Shown here piece by piece: positions 1 to 10,962 of a DNA stretch of 64,000 bases (position 1 is the first letter of the stretch; each line of letters begins with the position of its first letter). A model generated the notes under the pieces. It saw nothing but the letters and a program-made list of their open reading frames with translations, made no database searches and had not been told where the DNA came from. Source of the DNA: Hordeum vulgare subsp. vulgare (Eukaryota > Streptophyta > Magnoliopsida > Poales > Poaceae). The translations under genes and the position numbers were made by a program. Where the stretch lies: assembly GCF_904849725.1 (NCBI RefSeq), contig NC_058524.1:553477763-553541762 (forward strand), written 5' to 3'.

Positions 1-1552
1 GCAGGGGAGAGAGATGCGACCGGGACCTGCGCAGCTCCGGCGGCGCCATCCTCCGGCAAGGTCATGGAGGTCCACATAGACGGAGTCGGGGGCGGGCGGA
101 TCCGGGGTCGGGGAGGCGGATCCGGCCATGGGGAACTCCTGCGAGCGGGCGGCTGCATAGGTTGGTGCCAATGGCGAGCTTGAGGCCATGGCCATGGTGG
201 TCTCCACTCTCCCTACAGAAAACGAGAGGAACGGAGAGATGAGAAGCGGGGAAGGAAACCGAAGGAAGGAGGAGGAAGGGAGCAGGGAGAGGGCCGGCCT
301 AGTACGGAAGCATGGGGAGAGGCTCCATGGAACACCAGTGTTGGGGCTGCATGAGGCTGGTCGGGAGGTGGAGCTCGAGGACGAGGTGCGACTGTGGGAG
401 GCTCGACGGGGATTGGCACAGGGTGATTTGGATCGGAGGTGTGGGTGCCTAGTTGATTCGGTGGGGGAAACGAGAAAGACAGTGGCGGCGGCGGCTGATA
501 GATGGATGGGATAGATGGAGGGGAATCCCTAGAATTTAGGGTTGGGTCTATATTAGGCACGGGAGGGCTCTCTATTCATAGGAAACATGCTAGGTTAGCT
601 ATTTGCTCCGTTTTCGGGCCGTTGGATAGTGTTCCGACGGCTCCGATCGAAGCGGGTTGGCTTGGTGGGTTGGTTGGGCCGTGTAGAGTGGGTGTTGGGC
701 TAAGACGAGAAGGAAATGGTGCGACCCGGCAACAATATTTTAAAACCGAGAAACGTCCGATGACAACCGAATACGGTGCCGCTACGGTCGAACGTTCGGG
801 TACCAGACGGACTCCGGTTGCGACGAAATTGACAGGCAGCCTACCTATATCTAAATAAGACCGCACGTCAAATCTCAACCCAATCAGAGAAAGTTTTATA
901 CACACTTTTAAAAACAAGGATTTGATGAACCCGTGGGCGCGTGCGTGTGTAAACGGGCTAAGAACGAACAACACGAGAACCGGCAACTAACAACGGATGC
1001 AAGTTTTGAAAACTGGCGGCAACGGGTTGCCGATGCAATGCTCATGATGCGCATGATGCGATGATGATGTGACAAATAAAAATAGACACACGACGGAAAC
1101 GGAAATAAAGGGGAATCTTCTGGAACGTCGGCATCGGGCTGTCACAAGTGGGGCGCTAGGGTTCCTGGGAGGGGTTAAATACCCTTAGGTGGAATGGGCC
1201 GGTGAGAGGTGGCCGGCTGGGCCACTTTGGCCCAGTTGGGCTAGGGGCTTTAGGTTTTTTATTTATTTATTTTATTTTTCTAATAGTTTCTGTTTTTAAT
1301 TATATAGGGTTTTAATACTTTCAAAAATGCCCTTTTTTCTTTAAATTATTATGGAATATTTGTAACGCATCCGACATTTTTATTTTAACATTCAAAAACT
1401 TTTCTCGTTCGATTTATTTTTAAAATTTGAATTTGACTCGATTTCGATTAACACGAGATCAACGATAAAAATTAGATGATGTGGCATCATTAGCGCGGGA
1501 TCACTATAGCTTAATTACATACATTACTTTGGCAAAAGCTCAGGATGTCACA
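1..1552 (-). mobile_element. LTR-type segment of a Ty3/gypsy-like retrotransposon, cut by the window edge
   Basis: Read on the minus strand, this stretch starts at 1552 with TGTGACATCC and passes through an AT-rich part (about 1260-1550), a middle part and a GC-rich, proline-codon-rich part (1-560). No domain is recognisable in any frame. Layout and wording (CATCGGGCTGTCACA near 1127-1141, then an AT-rich run) resemble Triticeae gypsy LTRs. The partner LTR and interior are not in the window, so the left edge is unknown. The 108-136 aa frames at 188-986 are low-complexity and overlap antisense, so I do not call genes. The family name is not certain; a 5'UTR-like GC-rich gene fragment is the alternative for 1-560. 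Confidence 0.42.
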
Positions 1553-2016
1553 CCTTACCTCATCCATTAAGCTTTGCTAGTCTTGATACCTTTGGAAATG
1601 AGATTGCTGAGTCCCCTGTGACCCACAGATTACTACAACAACAGTTGCAGGTACATGTAAAGAGTTGCTTTGACGTGAGCGCGATGATTGTTCTATTTGG
1701 AGTTTCTTCTTCTTCTTCATCGTCGATCTAGGATGGGTTTCAGGTCGGCAGCCTCAGATAGCAAGGATGGACATCGTTCTTTTATCGTTTGTTTTCGTTC
1801 GTAGTCGGACCCCGCTCTTCTTCATGATGATTGATGTTCTTATATTAATGTGACTCTAATATAGCTTCTGGCGAGTGTAAACCAACTCCTTATACTCATC
1901 TTTTCAGTACATGTACTTGTAACGATATCCATTCTTACAAAACAACGAGATGTGTTTCTATCCCTGTCGAGGCCCTCGTGCCAAAATAAGGATATGACCG
2001 CATCTTGAACGTTACA
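1553..2016 (-). mobile_element. Second LTR-type segment (minus strand), start of a gypsy-like LTR
   Basis: On the minus strand the segment begins at 2016 with TGTAACGTTC and reads leftwards through motifs I associate with a common Triticeae gypsy LTR (a TGTCACGCCC-type start, then a tract with GATATCGTTACAAG). It ends abruptly at 1552/1553 where the previous LTR-type segment begins, so the latter probably inserted into this one. Its start also interrupts a LINE endonuclease reading frame at 2017. There is no coding capacity of its own; the tail of the 102-residue frame at 1935-2243 is read-through from LINE into this LTR. Confidence 0.5.
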
Positions 2017-2530
2017 CCCATGTCCTCCATTTCACAGTCCACCAATGCATCTATGAAGTTTTGCATCATGCTCATAGGTCGTGGGGCACCGCCCTCCTTC
2101 TCATGTGAATAAAGTATCTCGTTGAAGTCGCCTCCCATTACCGACAACAACAACTCATTTTGATAGAGACTACACATATAACCCCATGAAAGGAGCTTAT
2201 CTTCCCATCTTGGCTCATCGTAGAACCCTCCATGGGTCATCACCTAGGCCTCTCACAAACACATCAATGAAATTCTTTGATTTATCTTTTGCTTGGATTT
2301 TCACCGGACTCCTTCAAAACATTATTAAGCATCCACTTGCCCTCACATTATCCACCACCTCCATATGATCGATGCTTAGTTTATTCCTGACTTTTTCCAC
2401 CTTCACTTTATTCAGATGCATCTCAGACAGGAAAAACACACCCAACCCCTCATTGCTTCTAGATGTCCACAAGCGATCTCACTATCACGGTGCCGGCCAA
2501 ACCATGACAGTTCCAACATAGTATTTTCAT
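2017..2530 (-). pseudogene. LINE (L1-type) ORF2 endonuclease domain, truncated and frameshifted
   Basis: Minus-strand translation from the ATG at 2530 gives MKILCWNCHGLAGT, the typical start of a plant LINE ORF2 apurinic endonuclease (EEP) domain. After several frameshifts it continues with GGDFNEILYSHEKEGGAPR, the catalytic-core GDFNE motif, and ends at ...CEMEDMG (about 2017). There the LTR-type sequence takes over, so reverse transcriptase, zinc finger and RNase H are missing. In an intact element this nuclease nicks genomic DNA to prime target-primed reverse transcription. Here it is a dead relic. Identification of the domain is firm; family assignment within L1 is not attempted. Confidence 0.78.
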
Positions 2531-3393
2531 TGCGCCCGACGATCAACCTTTCGGAGAGTTGCACCGATTCAGAGAAAAATGACACCATGCAACTGCAACA
2601 CATCTAGTCGCGCGTACGTTGGATCATAACTTCACTTCCTAAAGCATCAGGACCCATGCATGCATGCTCCTCATGCAGAATAAGGTGGATCAAAGAATCA
2701 AATCTACACACGAACACCTAGGACACAAGCACCAGGAGACTCACAACAAAGAACGAGAGACCGCCCACGGCACCTCCGGCGCCACACTAGGAAATAGATG
2801 CCGACACACGCGCCACCGCTGGTGCCGACTAAACCCTAGTCCCCTTGGATATCACCTCTATTATTAATAGAAAGTAGGTAGGTATAGATAGACTTTTATA
2901 TATGCAAAAATAAATCTTGATAGACCTGATAACAATAAGTGGTGACTCTAAGGGGCAGGCTTTAACAGATTTGAGCCTGCCTTCCAGAGCTGCATTTTTT
3001 CTCTATACATGTATGCATCGCCATGGATTTGGATTGAGAAGAACTAAAGGTGTGTTCATCTTCGGTCGTACACCATGGCAACGCTAGCATAGAGAAATAG
3101 GGGAGGGATGAACCGGTATGGAGCCTTGGGACGTAGTGGTTTAGTGGGCCAACTGAAATGTCCAGATAGGATGTTGCATTACCCCAGCACGAGCAACTGA
3201 AAAAACAAAAATTTGAACAAAAAGAATCTATGTTCCCTCGCTCCCAATATCTATCGCTAGGTTCAACAGTCGAAGTAGCAATCCCGTTGTTGCACGCACG
3301 CACAAGCCGAGGCCATCAACCTAGACAACCTTGTGTTATTGGATCAACTACAATTTAATGGTATGATACTATCTTGCCAATGTTAGTATCTTC
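2531..3393. other. Intergenic / possible LINE 5' flank, no recognisable gene
   Basis: The part next to the endonuclease start (about 2531-2870, GC-moderate, minus strand) could be the ORF1-ORF2 spacer or 5' region of the same LINE, but no ORF1 domain can be read. From 2870 to 3393 I see AT-rich unique-looking sequence with short overlapping frames only. Confidence 0.3.
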
Positions 3394-3396
3394 TAA

Positions 3397-3690
3397 GGCC
3401 TCTTTTGGTTTGTAGGAATCTTATAAGAATATCATAGGATATGATTTTCAAAGGAAAAATTCATATGGATGCCTTTGGTTTGTAGGAACGGATTCCTATT
3501 CCTATGTAGGATAGGAATCAATCCTTCACATTTTAAAGGAAAAAAACATTAGCCTAGACTAAATGAAAAAAATTCTATCCTATGCATCAAATGACATGTC
3601 TTTTTTTATGGGAATTGAGATGCATGTCATCTTGCCACCTATGAGTTTCCTATTACTATGAAATCTCTATCTTAAGGACCAAAGGAGGCC
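3397..3690. mobile_element. Tourist-like (PIF/Harbinger) MITE, 294 bp
   Basis: The element starts GGCCTCTTTTGGTTTGTAGG and its other end, read in reverse complement, is GGCCTCCTTTGGTCCTTAAG: imperfect terminal inverted repeats sharing the first 8 bases and most of the next 8. It is flanked by TAA on both sides (3394-3396 and 3691-3693), the three-base target duplication of PIF/Harbinger-type Tourist MITEs. It is AT-rich, has no coding capacity and holds a further internal inverted-repeat block around 3470-3510. Such elements are moved by transposases encoded elsewhere and often sit near genes. Confidence 0.78.
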
Positions 3691-3693
3691 TAA

Positions 3694-4438
3694 GTGTTTT
3701 TTGTGTGTTTTCTCATGCTTTCGTAATTGCATTTCATGGAGCTTTTTATGAACTATTTGTTTTTCTGATAGATTTGCATTGTGCATTACCAAATTTAGAC
3801 CTTAGATGTCTGCCTCACCCCAGCTTAGCTTAATTCCTGGCTATGTCACATGTTGTTTAGGAAGAAAGTGAAATGAAGAAGAAGAGGGTTTGCTTGCGCA
3901 TACACTCCATTTTTGTTTTAGATTCGCCACAGGTATCGACGATGACATATTAGGTGAAGATTGTGCTTAATCCTTTTCCCAACAACGTGTTTGTTTTGTG
4001 GGTGTTGGAGTCTAGGAATGGGATTTGAGACGAGGCCAGACTTGTCATCCATTGTTTGGTTGGAAGGCATGTGATTTCAGGTGGTAAGGGGCATGGAGTT
4101 CGTAAGTTAAATTCCAACAATTTTCTACCCGAAGGCCTAGATAATTTAGATGAGGATAGAAAATTAACTCCTCGTGTTTCATAATAGAGTAGTTATGAGT
4201 TAGTGTCCACGTCCAAATTCACGAAACGAACTTAGGATGATATCAGACACACACGCAAAAAAAAAACTTAGAATGATATCGGACACACACACAAAAAACT
4301 TGGGATGATATCTTGTCAAATTCCCACTTAGTAATCCTCCTTACATACCAAACAAGGGATTGACATTGATAATCTGATATTTTGTGTCTCGTCATCTGGT
4401 ACGTCGATGATCGGGCGGTACAAGGCGTCCCCTTTCCC
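3694..4438. other. Gene-free AT-rich spacer between two MITEs
   Basis: No coding signal, RNA gene or clear transposon end was found. The only structure is the short tandem repeat at 4229-4313, described separately. Confidence 0.4.
4229..4313 (+). repeat. Short tandem repeat, ~35-bp unit, about 2.4 copies
   Basis: Three successive starts of ACTTAGGATGATATC / ACTTAGAATGATATC / ACTTGGGATGATATC are each followed by a CACACACA-rich and A-rich tail, giving a unit of roughly 33-37 bp. The copies differ by a few bases. It is probably slippage-derived. Confidence 0.7.
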
Positions 4439-4477
4439 TTAGGCCGAGTTTAGTATGAATGTATTCTAATAAAAGTG

Positions 4478-6715
4478 ATCCCCTATCTCCCTTTTTGTTC
4501 CTCTTTGTGGCGGATTCATTGTCTTCATTACTGCATAAGGCTGTACAACACGATGGTCTGGAGGCGCTCCAAATCTGCCGAAGAGCACCTGTCGTGTCAC
4601 ATCTCCTTTTTGCGGATGACTCATTGCTTTTCTTCCGAGCAAATCTTGAGAATGCAACAATTGTCAAGGGTGTCTTGAACACTTATGCCTCAGCGACGGG
4701 TCAACTTATTAACCCTTCAAAGTGTTCCATCCTTTTTCATGACAACTGTGCTCCTCAAGTGGCTGATGAGGTAAAGCTAGTTCTCCAAATCACACAGCAA
4801 GAATTTGAGCCAAAGTACCTCGGTCTCCCTGTGCCGGAAGGTCGCATGCATAAGGGACGTTTTGAATCTTTACAAGCTAGGGTGAGCAAAAGTCTAGTTG
4901 AATGGAGTGAACGCTACTCCTCATACTCGGGCAAGGAAGTGCTTATTAAAGCAGTGGCGCAAGCAATCCCAGTATATGTTATGAGCATCTTTAAACTCCC
5001 GGTGGCAGTGTGTGATGAACTATCAAGAATAATGCGACAGTTCTGGTGGGGTGTTGAGAATGGGAAAAGGAAAATGGTGTGGGTAGCCTGGGATCGACTA
5101 TCTCTTCCAAAATCCCGTGGTGGTCTGGGTTTTAGAGATATGCAGGCCTACAACCAAGCTCTCCTTGCAAAGCAGGCATGGCGGCTCATAACTACTCCCG
5201 ATTCCTTATGTGCTCGTCTTCTAAAGGCAAAATATTACCCCAACGGTAACCTAGTGGACACGGTCTTCCCTGCTAACTCTTCGGCAATATGGAAAGGCAT
5301 AGAACATGGACTTGCACTTGTCAAAAAAGGTATGTTATGGAGGGTGGGGAACGGTGAACATATTCGGGTTTGGAGAGACCCTTGGATTCCACAAGGGCCA
5401 CCTTTCACGCCTATCCTTCCGAAAAGAACATGTCGGCTCGCAAAGGTTAAGGACTTCCTCGATATTCATGGGAATTGGAAGACTGAGCTGCTGCAACAAT
5501 TCTTCTGTCAGGTAGATGTGGCATCCATCACAAAGATCCGTACTTCGATGCACCAATTGGATGATTTTATTGCTTGGCCATGGGACAAATCTGGAAATTT
5601 TACGGTCAAACCTGCTTACCACCTAGCTATGACCACATGTTGGAACCAGCTAAGTCCTGGCGCAACCTCCTCTACTCCTACGGGTGACCGCTCTATGTGG
5701 AAGCTAATTTGGAAAATCGCCGCTCCCCCAAAGTTGCGCCACTTCGCGTGGCAGGTGATCTCTGGTTCCCTTCCTTCCTCGGCAGAGATGCACAGGCGCC
5801 ATATGACTACCCAGTCTACATGCCTCTTATGTGACCGCGATGTGGAATCATCATTTCATGCTCTCCTGGTTTGTCCGCAGGCGGCTACTCTGTGGGATGC
5901 AATGCAGACAGTGTGGCCTTTACCTCCTCGTACGGACATCAAATGCACTGGTAAGGAGTGGCTGTTTCACTTCCTACTGGAGGTTCCGGAGTCTATTCAT
6001 AGCAGGATCATCATGGTCTTATGGAGGATATGGTACCTGCGGAATGAAGTTGTTCATGGCAAAACGGTACCCCCCCCCCCTTGATATCTCCTGTTCTTTC
6101 CTGGCTAGCTACTATAACTCCTACAAGAACATATCATTGAGTGTGGAGGATACGATGAAAGGAAAAACCCCAGTGATTGAACTACTCCCTCCAACACCCG
6201 CACCCATAAGAGTGGTGAAGAAGTGGCCGGCTCCGGATTCTAACATGGTGGGCTTATCTACTGATGGCTCCTTCAACCTCGAGGATGGTACCGCTGGTTC
6301 ATGGATGATCCTTAGAGATTGCAAAGGAGATGTCATCTTTGCATCCTACCGGAAACTGTTCCAATGCAATGACGCGCTAGAGGCGGAGCTTCAAGCAATA
6401 AAAGAAGGGCTACAACTGGCTTTTATTCATGCCTCATCACCGGTGATGCTGCAATCTGATTCGGCTATGGCTCTAAAGATGATAGCTACTGGTGCTTATG
6501 ATAGATCACTCTACGGTGTCCTAGTGGTAGAAATTAAGAGTTTACTTTTGAATAGGGAGATCACTTTCTGTAAGATTAGTCGTGAACAAAACAGAGTTGT
6601 ACATTGCTTAGCAAACTTTGGTCGTAGCGGTGATAGCACGGCATGTTGGTTGGGTAGACCACCTCCATGTGTCACTATGTTGGTTGCTGAGGATTGTAAG
6701 TCCGTTGCAGTTTAA
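4478..6715 (+). pseudogene. LINE ORF2 remnant: C-terminal RT, zinc-finger (zf-RVT) and RNase H
   Basis: Two long frames together make the 3' part of a plant LINE ORF2. The first (to 6084) holds the RT core end with the catalytic FADDSL box (about 4609-4626), the LGLP and GGLGFRD thumb motifs, and the zf-RVT region with CLLCDRDVESSFHALLVCP. The second (from about 6080 to 6715) holds the RNase H domain: STDGSF, an AELQAIKEGL helix and QSDSAMAL. The frame switch lies at a run of 11 C (6070-6080), so it could be a natural slippage mutation or an assembly error. Apart from this, the body has no internal stop, in line with a young insertion. In intact elements the protein reverse transcribes LINE RNA at the nick. 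Confidence 0.93.
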
Positions 6716-6745
6716 TAAATCTCCCTATTTCCCCGCAAAAAAAAA
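4478..6745 (+). mobile_element. 5'-truncated L1-type LINE with 17-bp target-site duplication
   Basis: The insertion is bounded by a perfect 17-bp direct repeat, GTATTCTAATAAAAGTG, at 4461-4477 and 6746-6762. The right end is a run of nine A (6737-6745) directly before the second repeat copy, as expected from target-primed reverse transcription. The body starts inside the reverse transcriptase domain (DPLSPFLF just after the break), so the ORF1, endonuclease and N-terminal RT parts never arrived: a classic dead-on-arrival copy. The single G at 4477 could belong to either the target repeat or the LINE. The flawless target repeat argues for a fairly recent event. Confidence 0.96.
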
Positions 6746-6884
6746 GTATTCTAATAAAAGTGTGTTTAAGTTAAACTTACCGGCTCAGTACTATTTTGAA
6801 CGGAAAAACAAAACGACGGGGGCGTATGTATTCATTACAAGTGTATTTAGCACGCAAAAGACAATCCAAACATACATGGCCTTA

Positions 6885-7019
6885 GATTTTTATTTTTGAA
6901 CAGTTCCCTTAGGCTTCGTGCTGGGCTAGGAACAGAAGCGAGGACCTGGAAGGCGGCGCGCGCGAGGTGCTCGGGGAAATGCCCGCGCGAGTCCGGCGCT
7001 CTTTGGAGGCAGCAGGATC
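6885..7019 (+). promoter_or_regulatory. Proximal upstream region / 5' UTR of the PPR gene
   Basis: Base composition switches to GC-rich from about 6905, as is usual just ahead of grass genes. No convincing TATA box is seen. Transposon sequence ends at 6762 or 6881, so the promoter lies within or overlaps transposon-derived DNA. Confidence 0.3.
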
Positions 7020-9542
7020 ATGCTCATGACGCGCGGGTTACGGCGTGCCGCCGTGCCGCGCCTCGCGCGCCGCTACATGTGTGCCACGGCGGCTCGACGT
7101 ACCACAACGTCGGGTTTGGTAGCGCCCGGCGCCGGAGCGAGGTTCCACGACTACGACGCCGCCGTCACGGCGTGCGTCGAGAGGCGGGCGCTCAAGCAAG
7201 GAAGGCAGGTGCACGCGCACATGGTCACGGCGAGGTACCGCCCGCCCGTGTACCTGGCCACGCGGCTGGTCATCATGTACGCGAGGTGCGGGGCGCTGGA
7301 CGACGCGCGCAACGTGCTCGACGGGATGCCGGAACGGAATGTGGTGTCCTGGACGGCCATGATCTCTGGGTACTCGCAGACCGGCCAGCATGCCGAGGCC
7401 TTGGAGCTGTTCATCCGGATGCTTAGAGCTGGTAAATCATCTCGATCATCCCGTCTTCTGATGTCTTTGTTAACCAGTTGAATAATAATGACCATGTCCA
7501 CAAGCACCTGCATAGGAATCTAGAGATGTCATTTGTTTTGGTGCATAATGGGCTAGACGAAATGAAACTCCGCCTACTTTTTGTAGCATGATTTCGGGTC
7601 TTCAACAGATTTTTTTTGTATAAGCATTATCCCTCGTTTGGTATTCAAACCTATGTTCAGCGAATTACCTGTGCTGGAGTTGGAATATTTCTTTTGATGT
7701 AACACATGGTTCAAGTACTGATATACGGGTGCCGTGCATACAATAGGAGCCGGTAGTTCCATGTTCATTATCGGTGTTATCATTTGTCCTGCATTTGAAG
7801 CCCTTTAACAGAACTTAATCGTTTTGCCACCGCAATTCTACCAACAACCTGTTATGTGCCTCTTGATTTCCACTTCATGATAACGTCCAGAAAGAATGCA
7901 AACCTAATCCTAATGTATCCATGCTCGGAGGGTGTACATGGTCATTATTATTCAACTGAATTGTGTACATGGTGCTCCACTTTGGGTGTTTGTTTCCATG
8001 CATGCTCAATTATGAATCAATTGGGGATATATATTGGCCTACCTGCAAAGAAGCAAACGGCATACGATTTATCAAATGTGTAATCCATTATACTTTTAAC
8101 TGGCAGGATGCAAGCCTAATGAATTCACTTTTGCAACTGTTCTTACATCATGTTCTGGCCCTCAGAGCATACACCAGGTCAAGCAAGTCCATTCTCTCAT
8201 TGCCAAAACAAATTTTGAGTCGCACATGTTTGTTGGGAGCTCCCTTCTTGACATGTACGCCAAGGCAGGGAATATCCAAGAAGCTCGGAGGGTGTTCGAC
8301 ATGCTTCCAGAAAGAGACACTGTTTCCTGTACCGCCATTATATCTGGCTATGCTCAGCTGGGCCTTGATGATGAAGCCTTGGACTTGTTCAGGCAGTTGT
8401 ACAGTACAGGGATGCAATGCAATTATGTTACTTTTACGACCCTTCTCACTTCATTATCTGGGCTGGCCTCCCTGGATTATGGCAGGCAAGTTCATGGACT
8501 AATACTTCGTAAAGAGTTACCATTTTTCGTTGTTCTACAGAATTCTTTGATTGATATGTACTCCAAATGTGGCAAGTTGTTATACTCAAGGAGGGTATTT
8601 GATCACATGCCACAGAGATCAGCCATCAGTTGGAATGCAATGCTTATGGGATATGGTAGACATGGCATAGGGCATGAAGTCGTTCAGCTCTTTAGAAGTA
8701 TGACTGAAGAAGTGAAGCCTGACAGTGTTACCCTGTTAGCTGTTTTATCTGGTTGTAGTCACGGTGGGCTGGTTGATGAGGGGCTTGACATTTTCGATCT
8801 TATAGTAAAAGAACAAAATGCAGTTCTCAGCATTGGGCATTATGGGTGTGTTATTGATCTTCTTGGACGCTCTGGACGACTACAGAAGGCTTTAGATTTG
8901 ATACGAGATATGCCATTTGAGCCGACTCCAGCAATTTGGGGTTCATTGCTTGGTGCTTGCAGAGTTCATATTAACGTTAGTGTTGGTGAGGTTGTTGCTC
9001 AGAAGCTTCTGGACATGGAGCCAGGAAATGCTGGAAACTATGTGATACTTTCTAACATTTATGCTGCTGCTGGAATGTGGAAAGATGTTTTCAGAGTTAG
9101 GAACTTAATGCTGGAGAAGACGGTAACCAAGGAACCAGGGCAGAGCTGGATAATTCTTGACAAGGTTATCCACACCTTTCGCTCAAGTGATCGTTTCCAT
9201 CCCAGGAAGAAAGATATAGATGCTAAGATAAAGGAGATATATGTTGATATTAAAGCAGCTGGGTTTGTTCCGGACCTGAGTTGTGTTCTGCACGATGTTG
9301 ACGATGAGCAGAAAGAACGCATGCTTCTTGGTCACAGTGAGAAGCTGGCAGTAACTTTTGGACTGATGAACACCCCTCCAGGCTTGACTATCCGGGTTAT
9401 GAAGAATCTTCGCATCTGTGTTGACTGCCATAATTTTGCGAAGTTTGTTTCAAAAGTTTACCGAAGGGAGATATCTCTCAGGGATAAAAATCGGTTTCAT
9501 CTACTTACAGATGGAGCTTGCACTTGTGGAGACTACTGGTGA
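7020..9542 (+). CDS. Pentatricopeptide repeat protein, PLS/E/DYW class (At3g13770-like)
   Basis: Exons 7020-7431 and 8107-9542 joined through a GT-AG intron (7432-8106, phase 1; GCT-G/GA-TGC) give 615 residues with no internal stop. The N-terminus is rich in R and A with no acidic residues for about 45 residues, fitting an organelle transit peptide. PLS-type PPR repeats follow (VSWTAMISGYSQTGQHAEAL, DMYAKAGNIQEARRVFD, DMYSKCG and others), then E/E+ motifs (MPFEPTPAIWGSLLGACRVH), and a complete DYW deaminase domain. That domain has HSE at residues 547-549, zinc-binding CVDC at 575-578 and a C-terminal CGDYW. DYW proteins bind one or a few organelle transcripts and catalyse C-to-U editing. Sequence resembles Arabidopsis At3g13770 (predicted mitochondrial), from memory. 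Most grass PPR genes lack introns, so the 675-bp intron is worth noting. The start is the first in-frame ATG; M at 7026 is an alternative. Confidence 0.95.
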
Positions 9543-9878
9543 AAGAAACATTGATGTGTTATCCATGTAGCTTTGCTGATCAGCAAAGCTATTTTTGTCC
9601 AGATAATACTGCTTACAGGATAAGCAATGTAATGCTGAATACGAGAGCAGTGAATGAGGAATGCTATGTTCATTCCGAGTTCAGTTATCAGACAGATCAC
9701 CAAAGATTTGCTAGAAAGAGATACAGTTGGTTCTTCTTAGCACTCTATACTTGTAAGCTTGTGGCTGCTAACAGATGTTTTTTCTTCAATTCACTTTACC
9801 TTATTCATACGTTAACATGAAATACTATACTTCAAAATTGTAGTATAACTTCCTGTAGGATGCGTACCTGAAAAAGAT
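9543..9878 (+). other. 3' UTR / downstream flank of the PPR gene
   Basis: AT-rich sequence following the stop codon, with no ORF of interest. Possible poly(A) signals are weak variants (AATACTATAC around 9821). Confidence 0.4.
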
Positions 9879-10712
9879 ATCTTCTGTGCTCACTGTAGAC
9901 TTGACAGTGCCTATTTTGTTGACAAATGAAATAATAAGTGAGCCATTTAAGCTATGTTTCACAAACAGTCGGTATTAGAAAATCGAATCAAATTGCCTTC
10001 ACGGACATAGTATAGTGTATAGCATAGACAGGGAAGTGAAAGCGCTGCTTTAATTACAGGATGCTCTGTTGACTGCTGTTCACTATGATGGAGATTTTTT
10101 ATGTTACCATTTTGATTGCAGGAAGGTTGCACTCTCTCTCTCTCTCTCTGTGTCTCAATTATCATTGGTCGTTGCAGCAAGGGCAATTCAGAGGTTTAGG
10201 TTGTATCATGGGTTCATATGGCAGGTCCCACAAAAAAGATGTACTAAGGTTAGTAGCTGCTACAACTGAAGCTATTGTTCATGCAACCGCAAGGTTTCTA
10301 TTGTTTGTCTTGGAATGAAATAATAATGCCAGGGTCCTCCAAATTATCTGGCTGACAGTGTCTTTTGTGGAAACTTGTTTGCTTGTAGCTATAATTGATT
10401 CCTATTGTTCTTCTGATCATGGAACTACAATGTTGACAAGACCATGGTTGGCACTAGCTATTGTGGAAGCTTTTGTGCATTTACCTATAAAAAATATCAT
10501 TATTGGTTAGCTATTGTGGAACCTTTTGTGCGTGTAGCTTCAACTGCTGCATTACCTTATCTCAGTCTCTTATCTTGAAATTAAGAAAAATCCTGAGGTT
10601 TTGAAAAAAAAAGGTTCCCATATTGAGGACCCAATGCAGTAGCAGGGAATGATTCTTGGTGTTTGTTCATGAACTAGGAAGAAGCCAAATTTTGAGAAAG
10701 GCTACCATGGCT
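9879..10712 (+). repeat. Duplicated non-coding segment, copy A
   Basis: This segment recurs as copy B about 1.08 kb downstream in the same orientation. Shared blocks run in the same order: a TTTCACAAACAGTCGGTATT block, a CACTATGATGGAGAT block, a CT-rich tract, a CATATGGCAGGTCCCACAAA block and a TATCTCAGTCTCTTATCTTG block. Each copy also contains a roughly 50-bp internal repetition of AGCTATTGTGGAAGCTTTTG-like units. It has no long ORF and I do not recognise a transposon family. Confidence 0.85.
10132..10149 (+). repeat. CT microsatellite, (CT)9
   Basis: Eighteen bases of perfect CT repeat within copy A. The matching place in copy B is much shorter (CTCTCTCT), so it expanded after the duplication or shrank in B. 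Confidence 0.9.
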
Positions 10713-10962
10713 CACTAATGAGGCCAATCACCTGTTGCGTGTTTAAGGTAATCATTTGCATTATTACAAACATCTCCCGAAGTGGTCCATTTCACAATAA
10801 GGAAAATAAACAAATTTGTTGTTAACCTATTTAGCTGGACTCCGGTGGAACATGAAGACAGTACATTTACATGCACAAACCATTGGAGAACTCCAGCTGG
10901 TACTGTGATCCAGCTATTCATTATGTTTCTAGATGGTTTGTGTGCAGACATAATTTCAGGCT

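Larger units (their letters stand above)
4442..6881. mobile_element. Possible Tourist-like MITE (about 155 bp) split by a LINE
   Basis: Sequence starting GGCCGAGTTTAGTATG after TTA (4439-4441) pairs with an end whose reverse complement is GGCCATGTATGTTTGG, followed by TTA (6882-6884). The first four bases of the ends match exactly and about 12 of the first 20 agree. With the LINE and one target-site copy removed, the element would be about 155 bp, a normal MITE size. The ends are weak, so this is only a reasonable hypothesis. Confidence 0.35.

Noticed and set aside
188..986. Four frames of 108-136 residues
   Set aside because: They overlap in antisense, have low complexity and lie in LTR-type sequence.
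4459..4478. ATG at 4459 as the start of a 541-residue protein
   Set aside because: The first codons are target-site sequence; the LINE was truncated inside RT, so the start is accidental.
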